Positions 7,974 to 16,844 of a stretch of DNA of 22,301 bases are shown here, piece after piece (positions within the stretch are counted from its first letter, which is position 1; every line of letters starts with the position of its first letter). Origin of the DNA: Oscillospiraceae bacterium (GTDB lineage: Bacteria > Bacillota > Clostridia > Oscillospirales > Oscillospiraceae); the NCBI GenBank assembly GCA_017936205.1, contig JAGBGB010000178.1, forward strand, positions 1-22,301, written 5' to 3'. The notes under the pieces were generated by a model, which was not told the origin of the DNA, searched no databases, and saw only the letters and a program-made list of their open reading frames with translations. The translations under genes were made by a program, and so were the position numbers.

Positions 7974-8618
7974 ATGGCAGAGTTTCAAGGCTTTTCCCCG
8001 GAAACCATTGATTTCTTATGGGGGATCCGCTTCAACAACAATCGAGAATGGTTCGCAGAGCACAAGCAGGACTATCAGAAATTTCTATTAGAACCCATGA
8101 AGGCACTGGCTGCTGAGGTAGAACAGGCCATAGACAGAGAGGACGGCAGCAAGCTCCACCTGTCTCGGATCTATCGGGATATGCGGATGCATCCTCCCAC
8201 ATTTTATAAAGAAAGTCTGTGGTTCTGCATTCGCCGCCCCGGCTCCTCCTGGCTGGAGCAGCCCGGTCTGTGCTTTGAGGTGCGGCCGGAGGGCTACCGC
8301 TACGGCTTCCTCTTCGTCCATCCCAAGGCTGCTACTATGGAGCAGTTCCGAATCAAGCCCAGCGATCATGGAGACAAGTTTTTACAGCTGGTCAAGCAAG
8401 CAGAAGCCGAAAGCGGCTTGAAGCTCACAGGCGATACCTATGCTCGCCCAAAGCCCTGTAAGGATCCACGGCTTCTCCCCTATTTCAGCTTGAAGAATAT
8501 GTTTGCGCTGGCTGACTGTCCCCCGGATGAGCTGCTGTATTCCCCAAAGCTGGCACAAGCCGTCCGCACCGCCCTCATGGCGTGGAAGCCCGTGTATGAC
8601 TTCTGTCAGGGGCTGTGA
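7974..8618 (+). CDS. DUF2461 family protein
   Basis: 214 residues, close to the usual DUF2461 length (about 210-230). AGAGG at 7961-7965 precedes the ATG by 8 nt. Family features visible: the opening FSPETIDFLWGI, then NNNREWFAEHK with a Tyr about five residues later, LEPMKAL, and the central LSRIYRDMR with the following H-PPTFYKESLW, then a beta-rich GLCFEVRPEGYRYGFLFV. The protein appears soluble and cytoplasmic. Function of the family is not established. The gene is monocistronic: its own promoter is upstream and a hairpin follows at 8631. Confidence 0.9.
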   Translation: MAEFQGFSPETIDFLWGIRFNNNREWFAEHKQDYQKFLLEPMKALAAEVEQAIDREDGSKLHLSRIYRDMRMHPPTFYKESLWFCIRRPGSSWLEQPGLCFEVRPEGYRYGFLFVHPKAATMEQFRIKPSDHGDKFLQLVKQAEAESGLKLTGDTYARPKPCKDPRLLPYFSLKNMFALADCPPDELLYSPKLAQAVRTALMAWKPVYDFCQGL

Positions 8619-8630
8619 TCCCCGAAGCAC

Positions 8631-8658
8631 GGATCCATGCTGCTACCACCATGGATCC
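8631..8658 (+). terminator. Hairpin after DUF2461 gene, weak terminator
   Basis: GGATCCATG pairs with CATGGATCC around a 10-nt loop and is followed only by CTTT, so termination efficiency is doubtful. Confidence 0.55.
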
Positions 8659-8699
8659 CTTTCATAACAAACAACAAAATACGGATCTGTCTACCTATG

Positions 8700-8870
8700 A
8701 TACTGTTTCTTGATAAAATGGTTTGAAAACCATTTTATTGCAGGATGAATATCCTGCTTAGCCTTCGGCGGCAAGAACAGTATTACACGGCATTTCTTGG
8801 CGGCTTTGCCGCCATGCCGCTTACCAGCGGCATAATAAAACGGTTAATCCGTTTTATTAGAAATAAGTAT
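8700..8870. repeat. Multi-hairpin interspersed repeat, family B, copy A
   Basis: 171 bp, almost identical to the reverse complement of 20144-20314. It is a string of palindromes: AATAAAACGGATT/AACCGTTTTATT, ATGCCGCT/AGCGGCAT, GGCGGC/GCCGCC, GCAGGAT/ATCCTGC and AATAAAATGGTTT/AAACCATTTTATT. The two ends are imperfect inverted repeats (ATACTGTTTCTTGATAAAA against ATACTTATTTCTAATAAAA). TATGA occurs at both junctions (8696-8700 and 8868-8872), a possible target duplication. It ends 25 bp before the start codon of the giant secreted protein, so it occupies nearly all of that gene's upstream region. Confidence 0.88.
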
Positions 8871-8883
8871 GAGATCCATTGAC

Positions 8884-8889
8884 AGGAGG
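8884..8889 (+). promoter_or_regulatory. Ribosome binding site deciding the start of the giant protein
   Basis: AGGAGG lies 6 nt before ATG 8896, which opens a clean signal peptide. An in-frame ATG at 8869 lies in the repeat and has no such site. Confidence 0.9.
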
Positions 8890-8895
8890 CTGCTT

Positions 8896-11800
8896 ATGTT
8901 TAAACGAGTGATTTCTATTTTGACTCTATTTTCTATCCTTATGGGATTGCTTCCCACAATAGCCTTGCCTAAGGCAGGGGCGGAGGAGCCTGCTACCAGA
9001 GCCACCACTGCCGGGAAGCTCAGTGCCTCTACAGCTACGATCACAGATCTGTTCGAGGCAAGATCTCAGAATGTCCATCCCAGAATCTTTGCGAGCGAAG
9101 ATGACTTTGCAAGAGTCCGTAAGCTGGTTGAAACGGATCCTTATATGAAGGTTCTTTATACCAGGATCTACAATTACTGCCTTACGGCTCTTGATGAACC
9201 CCTCCTAAAGTATGAGTTCCCAAATGGGACCTTAGGGCCCATCAGCAGGGATGCGACCAAACGGATCATTTGGCTGGCTATGGCATTCCAGATCAGCGGC
9301 GAGGGCAGATTTGCAGAGCGAGCTGTAGAAGAAATGGTCAATGTCTCCGGCTTCAAGGATTGGGACACAGTTGATAATTACTTAAGTACGGCACAGATGT
9401 GCTTCGCCGTGGCGATCGGCTATGACTGGCTGTATCAATACATGACTGAGGCTCAGAGAACGACGGTTAGGAATGGGCTGTACAGGAACGGCATTGCAAC
9501 CCAGAATCCGCCTCCCAAGTGTATGACCAAGGTGAATAACTGGAACCCCTGGTGCAACGGTGGCTTGAGCATAGCAGCCCTGTCCGTTTTTGAGAATTAT
9601 CCCTCCGAATGTGCTACCATCATTTCCAACGCTGTGTCCAATATACAGCTTTCCCTGACCTTTGCCCCGGGAGGAGCCTACCCCGAGGGCCCCGGCTATG
9701 CGGCAGTGGGCCTGGCCTTTACCGTTTACTTTATGGAGGCTCTGAATACGGTCCTGGGCACAGACTTCGGTCTGTCCGAGGTAGAGGGAGTCAAGGAATC
9801 GGGAGAATATTTCCTTGCAACCAACGGTTATTTGTATAACTTTAATTACGGAGACGGCAGCACTACCTTCCGTAATTCTGCCATTCTCCACTGGTATGCA
9901 AATCGCTACAATATGCCCCATCTGTCGATCCATCAGCGGGAGCATCAGGGAACCACCGACCGCAATGATGAATACCTTGCTATGCTCTGGTATGATCCGG
10001 AATTGATCGAGGGTAGAACCAAGGAATCCTCCCGACTTGACTATTTCGTCAAGAGTGATGAGTACGAATCCATCGCCTCCTTCCGCAGTGCTCCCGGAGA
10101 TGAGGCACAGATCTATGCTGCCATCAAGTCCGGATATAATCAAACAGGTCACACAGACCTTGATGTAGGCACCTTTGTTATGGAGGCATTGGGGGAGTAT
10201 TGGTTCGTGGAATTAGGCTCGGACAGCTATGATCTGCCATCATATATGTCTCGCGGTGAAAACGGGGGCCGCTGGAACTATTACAGGAAGCGTGCCGAGG
10301 GGCAGAACACCCTTGTGATCAATCCCGATGCCACAGGGGGACAGGTCTTCGATGCAACGTGTCAGATCACGGATTACGCAAGTGCTTATGACGGCGGCTA
10401 TGCGACCGTAGATATGAAGGATGCCTACGATGGCTACGGGGCAAAATCCGTTAAGCGTTCTCTGGCTCTGTTCAATGATCGCACACGGGTGCGGCTGAGA
10501 GACGAGTTCTCCCTCAGCTCTGCATCCACGGTCTATTGGTTCGCCCATACCCAGGCGGATATCAGCATTTCCTCCGACGGGAAAACTGCCACTCTGACCC
10601 AGAACGGGAAACAGCTCATTGCTCAGATCGGCTCTCCCGATGAGGCAAGGTTTACCCAAATGGCAGCAAAGCCACTGTCCTCCTCTCCTAATCCCAGCGG
10701 ACAGAATGCCAACGAGGGTTACCGCAAGCTGGTCATCAAGCTGACCAAGACCACGGGAGCTTCCATTACCGTTTTCTTTACCCCTGTCCTTTCTGAGCCC
10801 GTAGACACGACCCAGCTCCCCGGCTGGGGGATCAGCAATACAGGGAAGCTCCTGCAGGATCACGATCCCGCTGCCACCTTGACGGAAAACCCGGAGGGGA
10901 TCTACGAGATCTCTAATGTGGAACAGCTCTGCCTCCTTTCTGAAATGGTAGCAAATGGAGAGACCTTTGCAGGAAAGACCCTTAAGCTCATGGAAGATAT
11001 TGATATGAACGGTCGTACCTTCCATCCCATTGGCGGGAACGGAACCAGCAATGCCTTCAGAGGTGTTTTCGACGGCAACTGCCATGTGGTAAAGAATCTG
11101 CTGATCCACGAGCCGGGTGGGGACGGAGTTACCCTCTTTGGCAGGGTCAACGGCGGCACCATCAAGAATTTCGGCATCGAAAGCGGTATGGTCTATGGAG
11201 GTAAGGCAACGGCAGGTCTGATCGGCTACGGTGGCTCGATCACAGTGGAGAACTGCTTCAACCGTGCCAATGTTCTGGCATCTGACAGCCACAGCGGAGG
11301 CTTGATCGCCCGACTCAGCGGAACAGTCACCATTACAAATTGCTATAACAACGCTTATGTAAAAAATACCGGCAGTGTAGCAGGCGGTATTGTAGGCTAT
11401 CTTACCAGCAGCACCACGGCTACCGTAAAGAACTGCTATCATGTGGGCAATCTTACAGACAGCTCCGGAAGGCTGGGCATGATCGGCTTCTATAATACGG
11501 GAGATACCAATCCCATTTCTAAGATCACCGTTAACAACTGCTACGCTACCACAGCCATCAAAGCCTCGGATATTACCTCAAACAGCTCTATAGAGTCCTA
11601 TTCCGGCAACGGGAAGGTCACGAAGGCCCAACTGGTGGGGAAGGCGGTAGCCTTAGGCAGCGGCTTTATTTATGACTGTGAATGGGAAAACGGAGGCTAC
11701 CCCGTTTTACAGTGGCAGTGCGATACCCAACTCCCCGAGGATCTGGTACTGGAGTCCTCAGCGGAGCTTCGGCTCTTAGCCTATCAGGTCAACAGCGGTG

Positions 11801-14800
11801 CAACGAGCTTTAAGGGGCAGACCATCCGCTTGGGGAGGGACATTGATCTGGACTCTCGTGAATGGTTACCCATCGGAGGCAATAATCCCACGGATGCTAC
11901 CGGGAAGTTCTTCGAAGGGAGCTTCGACGGGCAGGGCTACAGTGTATCCAATATACGGATCTCTACAGGGTATCATCATGTAGGCTTCTTCGGACACATC
12001 AAGGGCAACATTTACAACCTGGGCATTGAGAGCGGAAATATACAGGGTGGCAACCAGGTAGGCGGACTGGCAGGCTCTGCTACAGGAACCATCCGTAATT
12101 GCTACAGCCGAGCAAAGATCACAGGCACAGGAAATGCCGGAGGTCTGGTAGGCATAGCAGCCGCTACCATGATAGAGAACTCCTATGCAAGGGCAGATAT
12201 TACCACAGAGGGTACTGCCGGCGGTCTTGTGGCATACTACTCCAGCAAGGCAGCAGGGGCAAGGATCACCAACTCCTACGGAGCCTGTACCATTTCCGCA
12301 AAGTACGCAGGAAGTCTGGTAGGCAAGGTCAACGCAGCCGTAACAGACTTTATAGTTAAGAATTCCTACGGTCTCAACACCTATCCCCTGGTCTATTCCG
12401 ATACAGCCTATACCCTCAGCGGAAGCTCTGTCCAATCCGCCGCAGGTCTGAAGGGGAAGACCTCTGCTCTTGGCAGCTCGTTCAGACCCGATGATCTTAT
12501 CGCCCGTAACGGCGGCTATCCTGTCTTGCAGGTCTTTAGCTACAAGAGTGATGCTATGACCGCCATAGAGCCGAACGACCAAGGGATCTATGAGCTCCAC
12601 GATTCTCGGGATCTCCGTGCCTTTGCCTACAGCGTTAATGTGCTGGGAATGGATTTCAGCAATAAGACCATTAAGCTCTGTGCAGATATTGATTTAGAAG
12701 GGGAAGAATGGATCCCCATTGGTGGAAATGCCTCAGAAAACGGAGCCTCAACCCACCAGTTCAGCGGCACCTTTGACGGAGGCGGTCACTGCATTCGGAA
12801 CCTCACTGTTTCCGCAGGAAACTATTATGTGGGCTTCTTTGGAGATGTGAAGAATACTACGATCCTTGATCTGGGCATCGAAAGCGGAAGCATCCTGGGA
12901 GAATCCCGTGTGGGCGGCATCGCAGGTGCCATTCGTAACGGCGTGACCATCCGTGGCTGTTATAACAAGGCGGCAGTTTGCGGAAGAACCTTTATGGGCG
13001 GCATCGTCGGCATGATCGGTGGCAAGGATTGCCTGGTCACAAGCTGCTATAATACGGGGAATATCCAAAACGAGGATCACGGTGCAGGTATCGTAGGATA
13101 CCTTTCCAGCGGAGCCATGGACGTACAGATCTCCTATTCCTACAATGCAGGTCTGTGCGGCAGTGGTATTTTAGAGGTCGCTCACGAGGAAGCAAGCGGT
13201 ATTGTAGACCATTGCTATACCATAGATACCGCCGAGATCGTAAGGACCCCTCAGAGCGTCCTTGTAAGCAGCTCTGCCAAGCTCAGCCCCTCAGACCTTC
13301 GACAGTCTGCGGAAAGCCTGGGCACAGCCTTTGCAGAGGACTATTTTACCAAGAATCGCATTTACCCCGTTCTCGCTTGGGAAAACGGAGACCGTGATAC
13401 CCTTTTACCTTCGGAGAATGGGGTGTATCTGATCAAGGATCCCTACCAGCTCCGTCTGCTGTCCTATATGGTTCGTAAAGGCCATAGCTTTGCAGGAGAA
13501 ACCGTAAGACTTACGGCAGATTTGGATCTGCAAAATGAGCTCTGGCTTCCTATTGGCGGTATGGACGAGGGCGGCAAATACGTATTCAGCGGAAGCTTTG
13601 ACGGAAACGGACATTCCATCCGCAATCTGAATGTTTGGGAGAAGGGGTTAAACTATGGCGGCCTCTTCGGTATCATAAGCGGAGGCAGTGTCAGTCATTT
13701 AGGCATTGACAGCGGCATTGTGGTAGCCTTGAATTATGCGGCACCCTTGGCAGCCCGCTTGGAGAATGCCGGTATCCTTAAGGGCTGCTATAATCGGGCA
13801 ATGGTCTATGCAGACGGCTGTACGGGAGGCCTTGCAGGTGTGATAAGCAACCCCGACTCCGTAATTGAGAGCTGCTATAATACGGGAGAGATCTTCGCCA
13901 GATCGAAGCAATCCAAAACCGCAGGTCTGGTGGGCTATCTTGCCGCAGATGCGCATCATACCAAGCTGCTTAATTCCTATAACCAAGGGAACTACTTTGG
14001 TCTCATCGGCTCTGTCCACGCCTCTGCAACAGGAGCCACCGTCGAAAACTGCTATAGTGCTTCTACCCTACGCTTGGTACGGATCCAAGAGGCACTTACA
14101 ACAACCAGCTCCTTCCAGATCAGTACAGATACCCTAAAGACCTATGCCCCTGTGCTGGGAGATGCCTACACAGAGGACACTGCATTGGTCAATCGAGGCT
14201 ATCCCATCCTCTTCTGGCAACAGGAGGGACATTGCTTCCATAGCTATGTGCTCACCTCAAAGGACGCAGATACCCACAGTGCCTGTTGCAGATACTGTGC
14301 AGACTCCTATACAGAGGCACACAGCTATACAAACGGAGTCTGTGCCTGCGGCGAAGAAGAGACGAAGGCGCCTGTCGTAGACGAGGAGATCGTGATCAAC
14401 CATACCCTGAATTTAGCAAGTGACATTTCTCTGAATTTCGCTGTCCTCAGCTCTTTGTTAGAAGGCTATGAGCGCCACTATTTGGAGGTTCGGATCCCGG
14501 TTTATCAAGGCAATGCGCTGATCGGCACCCGTACAGTGACCATAGAGCCTGTAGTTAAGGGCAGTTATGATTACTACACTCTCACAGGACTCACTGCTGT
14601 GAATATGAATGATGTGGTCACCGCACAGCTCCACATGGAGAAGGACGGGCGAGCCTATGTCTCCCACACAGACAGCTACAGCATAGCACAGTACGCCTAT
14701 TCTCAGCTCAACAAGCCTGCTTCCGCTGTAGCTCTGAAGAAGCTGTGTGCAGACCTGCTCCGCTACGGTAAGGAGGCACAGGTGTTCAAGGCTTACCGTA

Positions 14801-15303
14801 CAGATGCCCTTGCAGATGCCCTGATGACGAAGGAGCACAAAGCTTACCTGGGTGATACCGAGGCCGTGACCTTCGGAACCGTAAATGAAATTCTTCCCGA
14901 TTTGGAAAACCCCGCCATTGTCTGGGTCGGAAAGTCTCTGAATTTGGATTCTAAGGTGTCTGTAAAGTATATCTTTACCCTCGGCTCCTACAACGGAAGG
15001 GTCGAAGACCTCAGCCTCCGGCTGCGTTATGTAAACTACAAGGGTGAAGCTGTTCAGGTGATCCTTACAGAGCCCACGGTTTACGATGGGGCAAATCAGA
15101 GATATGCCTTTACCTTCGACGGACTCCTTGCAGCCGAGCTGCGAACGGTCACTGAAGCTGCGATCTACAGAGGGGACACGGCTCTGTCTCAGACCCTTCG
15201 CTACAGTCCCGATACCTACGGTAATCAGAAGCAGGGTCAGCTTCTGCTCCTGTGTAAAGCCCTCTTCGTCTACAGCGATACCGCAAGAGCTTACTTTCAA
15301 TAA
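8896..15303 (+). CDS. Giant secreted protein: heparinase II/III-like lyase plus four GLUG modules
   Basis: 2135 residues from ATG 8896. Residues 1 to about 33 are a signal peptide (hydrophobic core, likely cleavage after PKAGA). Residues about 50-340 resemble the alpha/alpha-toroid of polysaccharide lyases (WNPWCNGGLS, GGAYPEGPGYAAVGL, NYGDGST). Residues about 390-640 resemble the heparinase II/III beta-sandwich (GHTDLDVGTF with H419, then AEGQNTLVINP). Four tandem modules follow at about 664-945, 946-1224, 1225-1504 and 1505-1775. Each opens with an E/L-x-LLAY-like helix, IDLxxxxWxPIGG and a FxGxFDGxGHxxRNL signature, then GLUG-type GGLxGxxxxxxIxxCYNxA repeats. A CxxC-rich linker (about 1776-1827) and an uncharacterised C-terminal domain (1828-2135) end it. 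I infer extracellular uronate-polysaccharide binding or cleavage. No SLH or LPXTG anchor is seen. Confidence 0.9.
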   Translation: MFKRVISILTLFSILMGLLPTIALPKAGAEEPATRATTAGKLSASTATITDLFEARSQNVHPRIFASEDDFARVRKLVETDPYMKVLYTRIYNYCLTALDEPLLKYEFPNGTLGPISRDATKRIIWLAMAFQISGEGRFAERAVEEMVNVSGFKDWDTVDNYLSTAQMCFAVAIGYDWLYQYMTEAQRTTVRNGLYRNGIATQNPPPKCMTKVNNWNPWCNGGLSIAALSVFENYPSECATIISNAVSNIQLSLTFAPGGAYPEGPGYAAVGLAFTVYFMEALNTVLGTDFGLSEVEGVKESGEYFLATNGYLYNFNYGDGSTTFRNSAILHWYANRYNMPHLSIHQREHQGTTDRNDEYLAMLWYDPELIEGRTKESSRLDYFVKSDEYESIASFRSAPGDEAQIYAAIKSGYNQTGHTDLDVGTFVMEALGEYWFVELGSDSYDLPSYMSRGENGGRWNYYRKRAEGQNTLVINPDATGGQVFDATCQITDYASAYDGGYATVDMKDAYDGYGAKSVKRSLALFNDRTRVRLRDEFSLSSASTVYWFAHTQADISISSDGKTATLTQNGKQLIAQIGSPDEARFTQMAAKPLSSSPNPSGQNANEGYRKLVIKLTKTTGASITVFFTPVLSEPVDTTQLPGWGISNTGKLLQDHDPAATLTENPEGIYEISNVEQLCLLSEMVANGETFAGKTLKLMEDIDMNGRTFHPIGGNGTSNAFRGVFDGNCHVVKNLLIHEPGGDGVTLFGRVNGGTIKNFGIESGMVYGGKATAGLIGYGGSITVENCFNRANVLASDSHSGGLIARLSGTVTITNCYNNAYVKNTGSVAGGIVGYLTSSTTATVKNCYHVGNLTDSSGRLGMIGFYNTGDTNPISKITVNNCYATTAIKASDITSNSSIESYSGNGKVTKAQLVGKAVALGSGFIYDCEWENGGYPVLQWQCDTQLPEDLVLESSAELRLLAYQVNSGATSFKGQTIRLGRDIDLDSREWLPIGGNNPTDATGKFFEGSFDGQGYSVSNIRISTGYHHVGFFGHIKGNIYNLGIESGNIQGGNQVGGLAGSATGTIRNCYSRAKITGTGNAGGLVGIAAATMIENSYARADITTEGTAGGLVAYYSSKAAGARITNSYGACTISAKYAGSLVGKVNAAVTDFIVKNSYGLNTYPLVYSDTAYTLSGSSVQSAAGLKGKTSALGSSFRPDDLIARNGGYPVLQVFSYKSDAMTAIEPNDQGIYELHDSRDLRAFAYSVNVLGMDFSNKTIKLCADIDLEGEEWIPIGGNASENGASTHQFSGTFDGGGHCIRNLTVSAGNYYVGFFGDVKNTTILDLGIESGSILGESRVGGIAGAIRNGVTIRGCYNKAAVCGRTFMGGIVGMIGGKDCLVTSCYNTGNIQNEDHGAGIVGYLSSGAMDVQISYSYNAGLCGSGILEVAHEEASGIVDHCYTIDTAEIVRTPQSVLVSSSAKLSPSDLRQSAESLGTAFAEDYFTKNRIYPVLAWENGDRDTLLPSENGVYLIKDPYQLRLLSYMVRKGHSFAGETVRLTADLDLQNELWLPIGGMDEGGKYVFSGSFDGNGHSIRNLNVWEKGLNYGGLFGIISGGSVSHLGIDSGIVVALNYAAPLAARLENAGILKGCYNRAMVYADGCTGGLAGVISNPDSVIESCYNTGEIFARSKQSKTAGLVGYLAADAHHTKLLNSYNQGNYFGLIGSVHASATGATVENCYSASTLRLVRIQEALTTTSSFQISTDTLKTYAPVLGDAYTEDTALVNRGYPILFWQQEGHCFHSYVLTSKDADTHSACCRYCADSYTEAHSYTNGVCACGEEETKAPVVDEEIVINHTLNLASDISLNFAVLSSLLEGYERHYLEVRIPVYQGNALIGTRTVTIEPVVKGSYDYYTLTGLTAVNMNDVVTAQLHMEKDGRAYVSHTDSYSIAQYAYSQLNKPASAVALKKLCADLLRYGKEAQVFKAYRTDALADALMTKEHKAYLGDTEAVTFGTVNEILPDLENPAIVWVGKSLNLDSKVSVKYIFTLGSYNGRVEDLSLRLRYVNYKGEAVQVILTEPTVYDGANQRYAFTFDGLLAAELRTVTEAAIYRGDTALSQTLRYSPDTYGNQKQGQLLLLCKALFVYSDTARAYFQ

Positions 15304-15379
15304 CAAAAACTTCCAAGCCGGTAGATCCACTCAAGTTCGTATAAAGCTGTAACCTGACGAGAACAATATTGCTGTATGC

Positions 15380-15511
15380 TTACCAATTTTCCGGATTTTC
15401 TATTTTTGGAAAGCAGCCTGCCAACCAATCCGCAATATCGAAGGTGCTTATGTATTCATATAGATATTGATCCGCTGCATTTTTCAACATAAATGAAAAA
15501 TTGGTAACCAA
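15380..15511 (-). pseudogene. Remnant or tiny gene ending in ADWLAGCFPKIENPENW
   Basis: On the minus strand an open segment runs from a stop at 15536-15538 to the TAA at 15380-15382, about 51 codons. From TTG 15511 it gives 43 residues containing MLKNAADQYLYEYISTFDIA and ADWLAGCFPKIENPENW, which look like genuine protein rather than noise. No convincing start or Shine-Dalgarno precedes it, so I read it as the C-terminal remnant of a lost gene. I do not recognise the family. Nothing else is clear in the 340-bp gap 15304-15643 apart from the upstream region of the next gene. Confidence 0.45.
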
Positions 15512-15643
15512 AAAATCCCTGTGCCGCCTATCAGCTTATTTGATCATTCTCATTCCAATTCAGCAAGGATTTGTTAGTGAAGTTTCTCCGATTTCGTGGC
15601 ATAGTAAGCACACGGGTTTTCCCGTACGAAGGGGGAGAAAAGG

Positions 15644-16606
15644 ATGCAAAAATTAGGAATCAAAGTTGTAGTGGCAGCACTTTGTTCCATGCTGCTATCG
15701 GGGGCAGCTGCAGCGGTGCCGGAGACCCTGATCCCCGGTGGCAACACCATCGGTCTGGAGCTGCAGCTTGACGGTGTCAGTGTAGTAGAGCTGGCAAATG
15801 ACATTCCCGCAAAGGCAGGCTTGCGCTGCGGAGACCTGATCTGTAGGATCAATGATACAGCGATCCAAACCATAGAGCAGCTGACACAGCAAGTTCAGAG
15901 CTCTCAGGGCAAGCCTTTGCAGGTTACAGTACTGCGAAGCGGTGAGAAAAAAACCATAACACTCTCACCCATTGAAACAGCAGATGGTTGGAAATTAGGG
16001 ATCTATGTGCGAGATCGGTTGGGTGGTATCGGAACCGTCACCTATTATGAGGCTGAGGACGGCGACTTCGGAGCCTTAGGTCACGGAGTCAGCGGTGGAG
16101 AGGGAACAAGCCTCCTGCCCCTGCGGGGCGGTAGTGTACTTCCCTCAGAAGTTGCCTCCGTGGTCAAAGGTCAGTGCGGCACCCCCGGCAGCCTCCAAGG
16201 AGCCGTAAAAGGCCAAGAAAGCTGCGGTCAGGTGGAGCTCAATACCCCTCAGGGGATCTTCGGTACCATGGAGCCCATAGACCACGCACCTATTCCCGTA
16301 GGAGATGCCTCCCAGGTGCACAAGGGCGCCGCAGAAATTCGCTCCACCGTTCACGGCACAGAGGTGCAGAGCTTCTCCGTTCAGATCTGCCAGATCCATG
16401 AGACCGAATCTCATGACCGCAATCTGTTGATCCGGGTCACCGATCCCACCCTCCTGTCCACCACCGGCGGCATTGTCCAAGGCATGAGCGGCAGCCCCAT
16501 CATCCAAGACGGTAAACTCATCGGCGCTGTGACCCATGTTCTCATCGACGACCCCACACAGGGCTACGGGATCTTCATCGAAAATATGCTTGACGCGGCA
16601 GGGTAG
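15644..16606 (+). CDS. spoIVB: SpoIVB-family serine peptidase (S55)
   Basis: 320 residues. GGGGGAGAAAAGG precedes the ATG. An N-terminal signal/anchor (about 5-24) is followed by a PDZ domain (about 50-110; IPAKAGLRCGDLICRIND). The S55 peptidase domain opens with WKLGIYVRDRLGGIGTVTYY. H147 in GALGHG and the serines of GMSGSP (S282, S284) match the catalytic motifs, and the C-terminal THVLIDDPTQGYGIFIENML is the family hallmark. In Bacillus, SpoIVB is made in the forespore under sigma-F/sigma-G and cleaves SpoIVFA to trigger pro-sigma-K processing. Here it is somewhat short (B. subtilis about 426 residues). It does not sit beside recN or spo0A, its usual neighbours. It implies an endospore-forming lineage, although an additional diverged copy is possible. 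Confidence 0.93.
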   Translation: MQKLGIKVVVAALCSMLLSGAAAAVPETLIPGGNTIGLELQLDGVSVVELANDIPAKAGLRCGDLICRINDTAIQTIEQLTQQVQSSQGKPLQVTVLRSGEKKTITLSPIETADGWKLGIYVRDRLGGIGTVTYYEAEDGDFGALGHGVSGGEGTSLLPLRGGSVLPSEVASVVKGQCGTPGSLQGAVKGQESCGQVELNTPQGIFGTMEPIDHAPIPVGDASQVHKGAAEIRSTVHGTEVQSFSVQICQIHETESHDRNLLIRVTDPTLLSTTGGIVQGMSGSPIIQDGKLIGAVTHVLIDDPTQGYGIFIENMLDAAG

Positions 16607-16607
16607 T

Positions 16608-16646
16608 AAGAAAGCCCACACTGAATTTGGTGTGGGCTTTCTTCTT
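16608..16646. terminator. Bidirectional terminator between spoIVB and the leftward operon
   Basis: AAGAAAGCCCACAC pairs with GTGTGGGCTTTCTT around an 8-nt loop. It serves both spoIVB and the convergent small gene that ends at 16645. Confidence 0.9.
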
Positions 16647-16830
16647 ACCATTTCCGTTCTTTATAAACAGGGCAGTTTTTATATTCTTCCCCGTACTCGG
16701 CTTTGCAGGTGTATTTTATTTGCGGATCATCAGGCTTAAACTGTTTTTTACACAGTTTGCAGACATAGGTGTCATTTGAACTGCTGAAGAAGCCTCTGCT
16801 AATGTAGTCGAGATAATAGCACTGTGCCAT
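16645..16830 (-). CDS. Small Cys-rich protein, third gene of leftward operon
   Basis: 61 residues. AGGAGG at 16838-16843 lies 7 nt upstream of the ATG, so translation is well supported. Cysteines occur as MAQC, CKLC, YTC and NCPVY; the CxxC followed by single Cys residues suggests one structural zinc site. No membrane segment or signal peptide. It follows the 155-residue membrane protein by 14 nt, so the two are surely co-transcribed. I recognise no named family; similar short CYYLDY...CKLC...NCPVY proteins appear in gut Clostridia (impression, not a search). Function unknown. Confidence 0.75.
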   Translation of the reverse strand: MAQCYYLDYISRGFFSSSNDTYVCKLCKKQFKPDDPQIKYTCKAEYGEEYKNCPVYKERKW

Positions 16831-16844
16831 AAAAGAACCTCCTT

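Noticed and set aside
10240..11442. A 400-codon minus-strand frame inside the giant secreted protein gene
   Set aside because: Antisense shadow of a protein with clear signal peptide, domain order and repeats on the + strand.
15590..15640. Sigma-G-type boxes upstream of spoIVB (GCATA near 15598)
   Set aside because: The downstream -10 match is too weak to call; a promoter here is expected from biology but not shown by the sequence.
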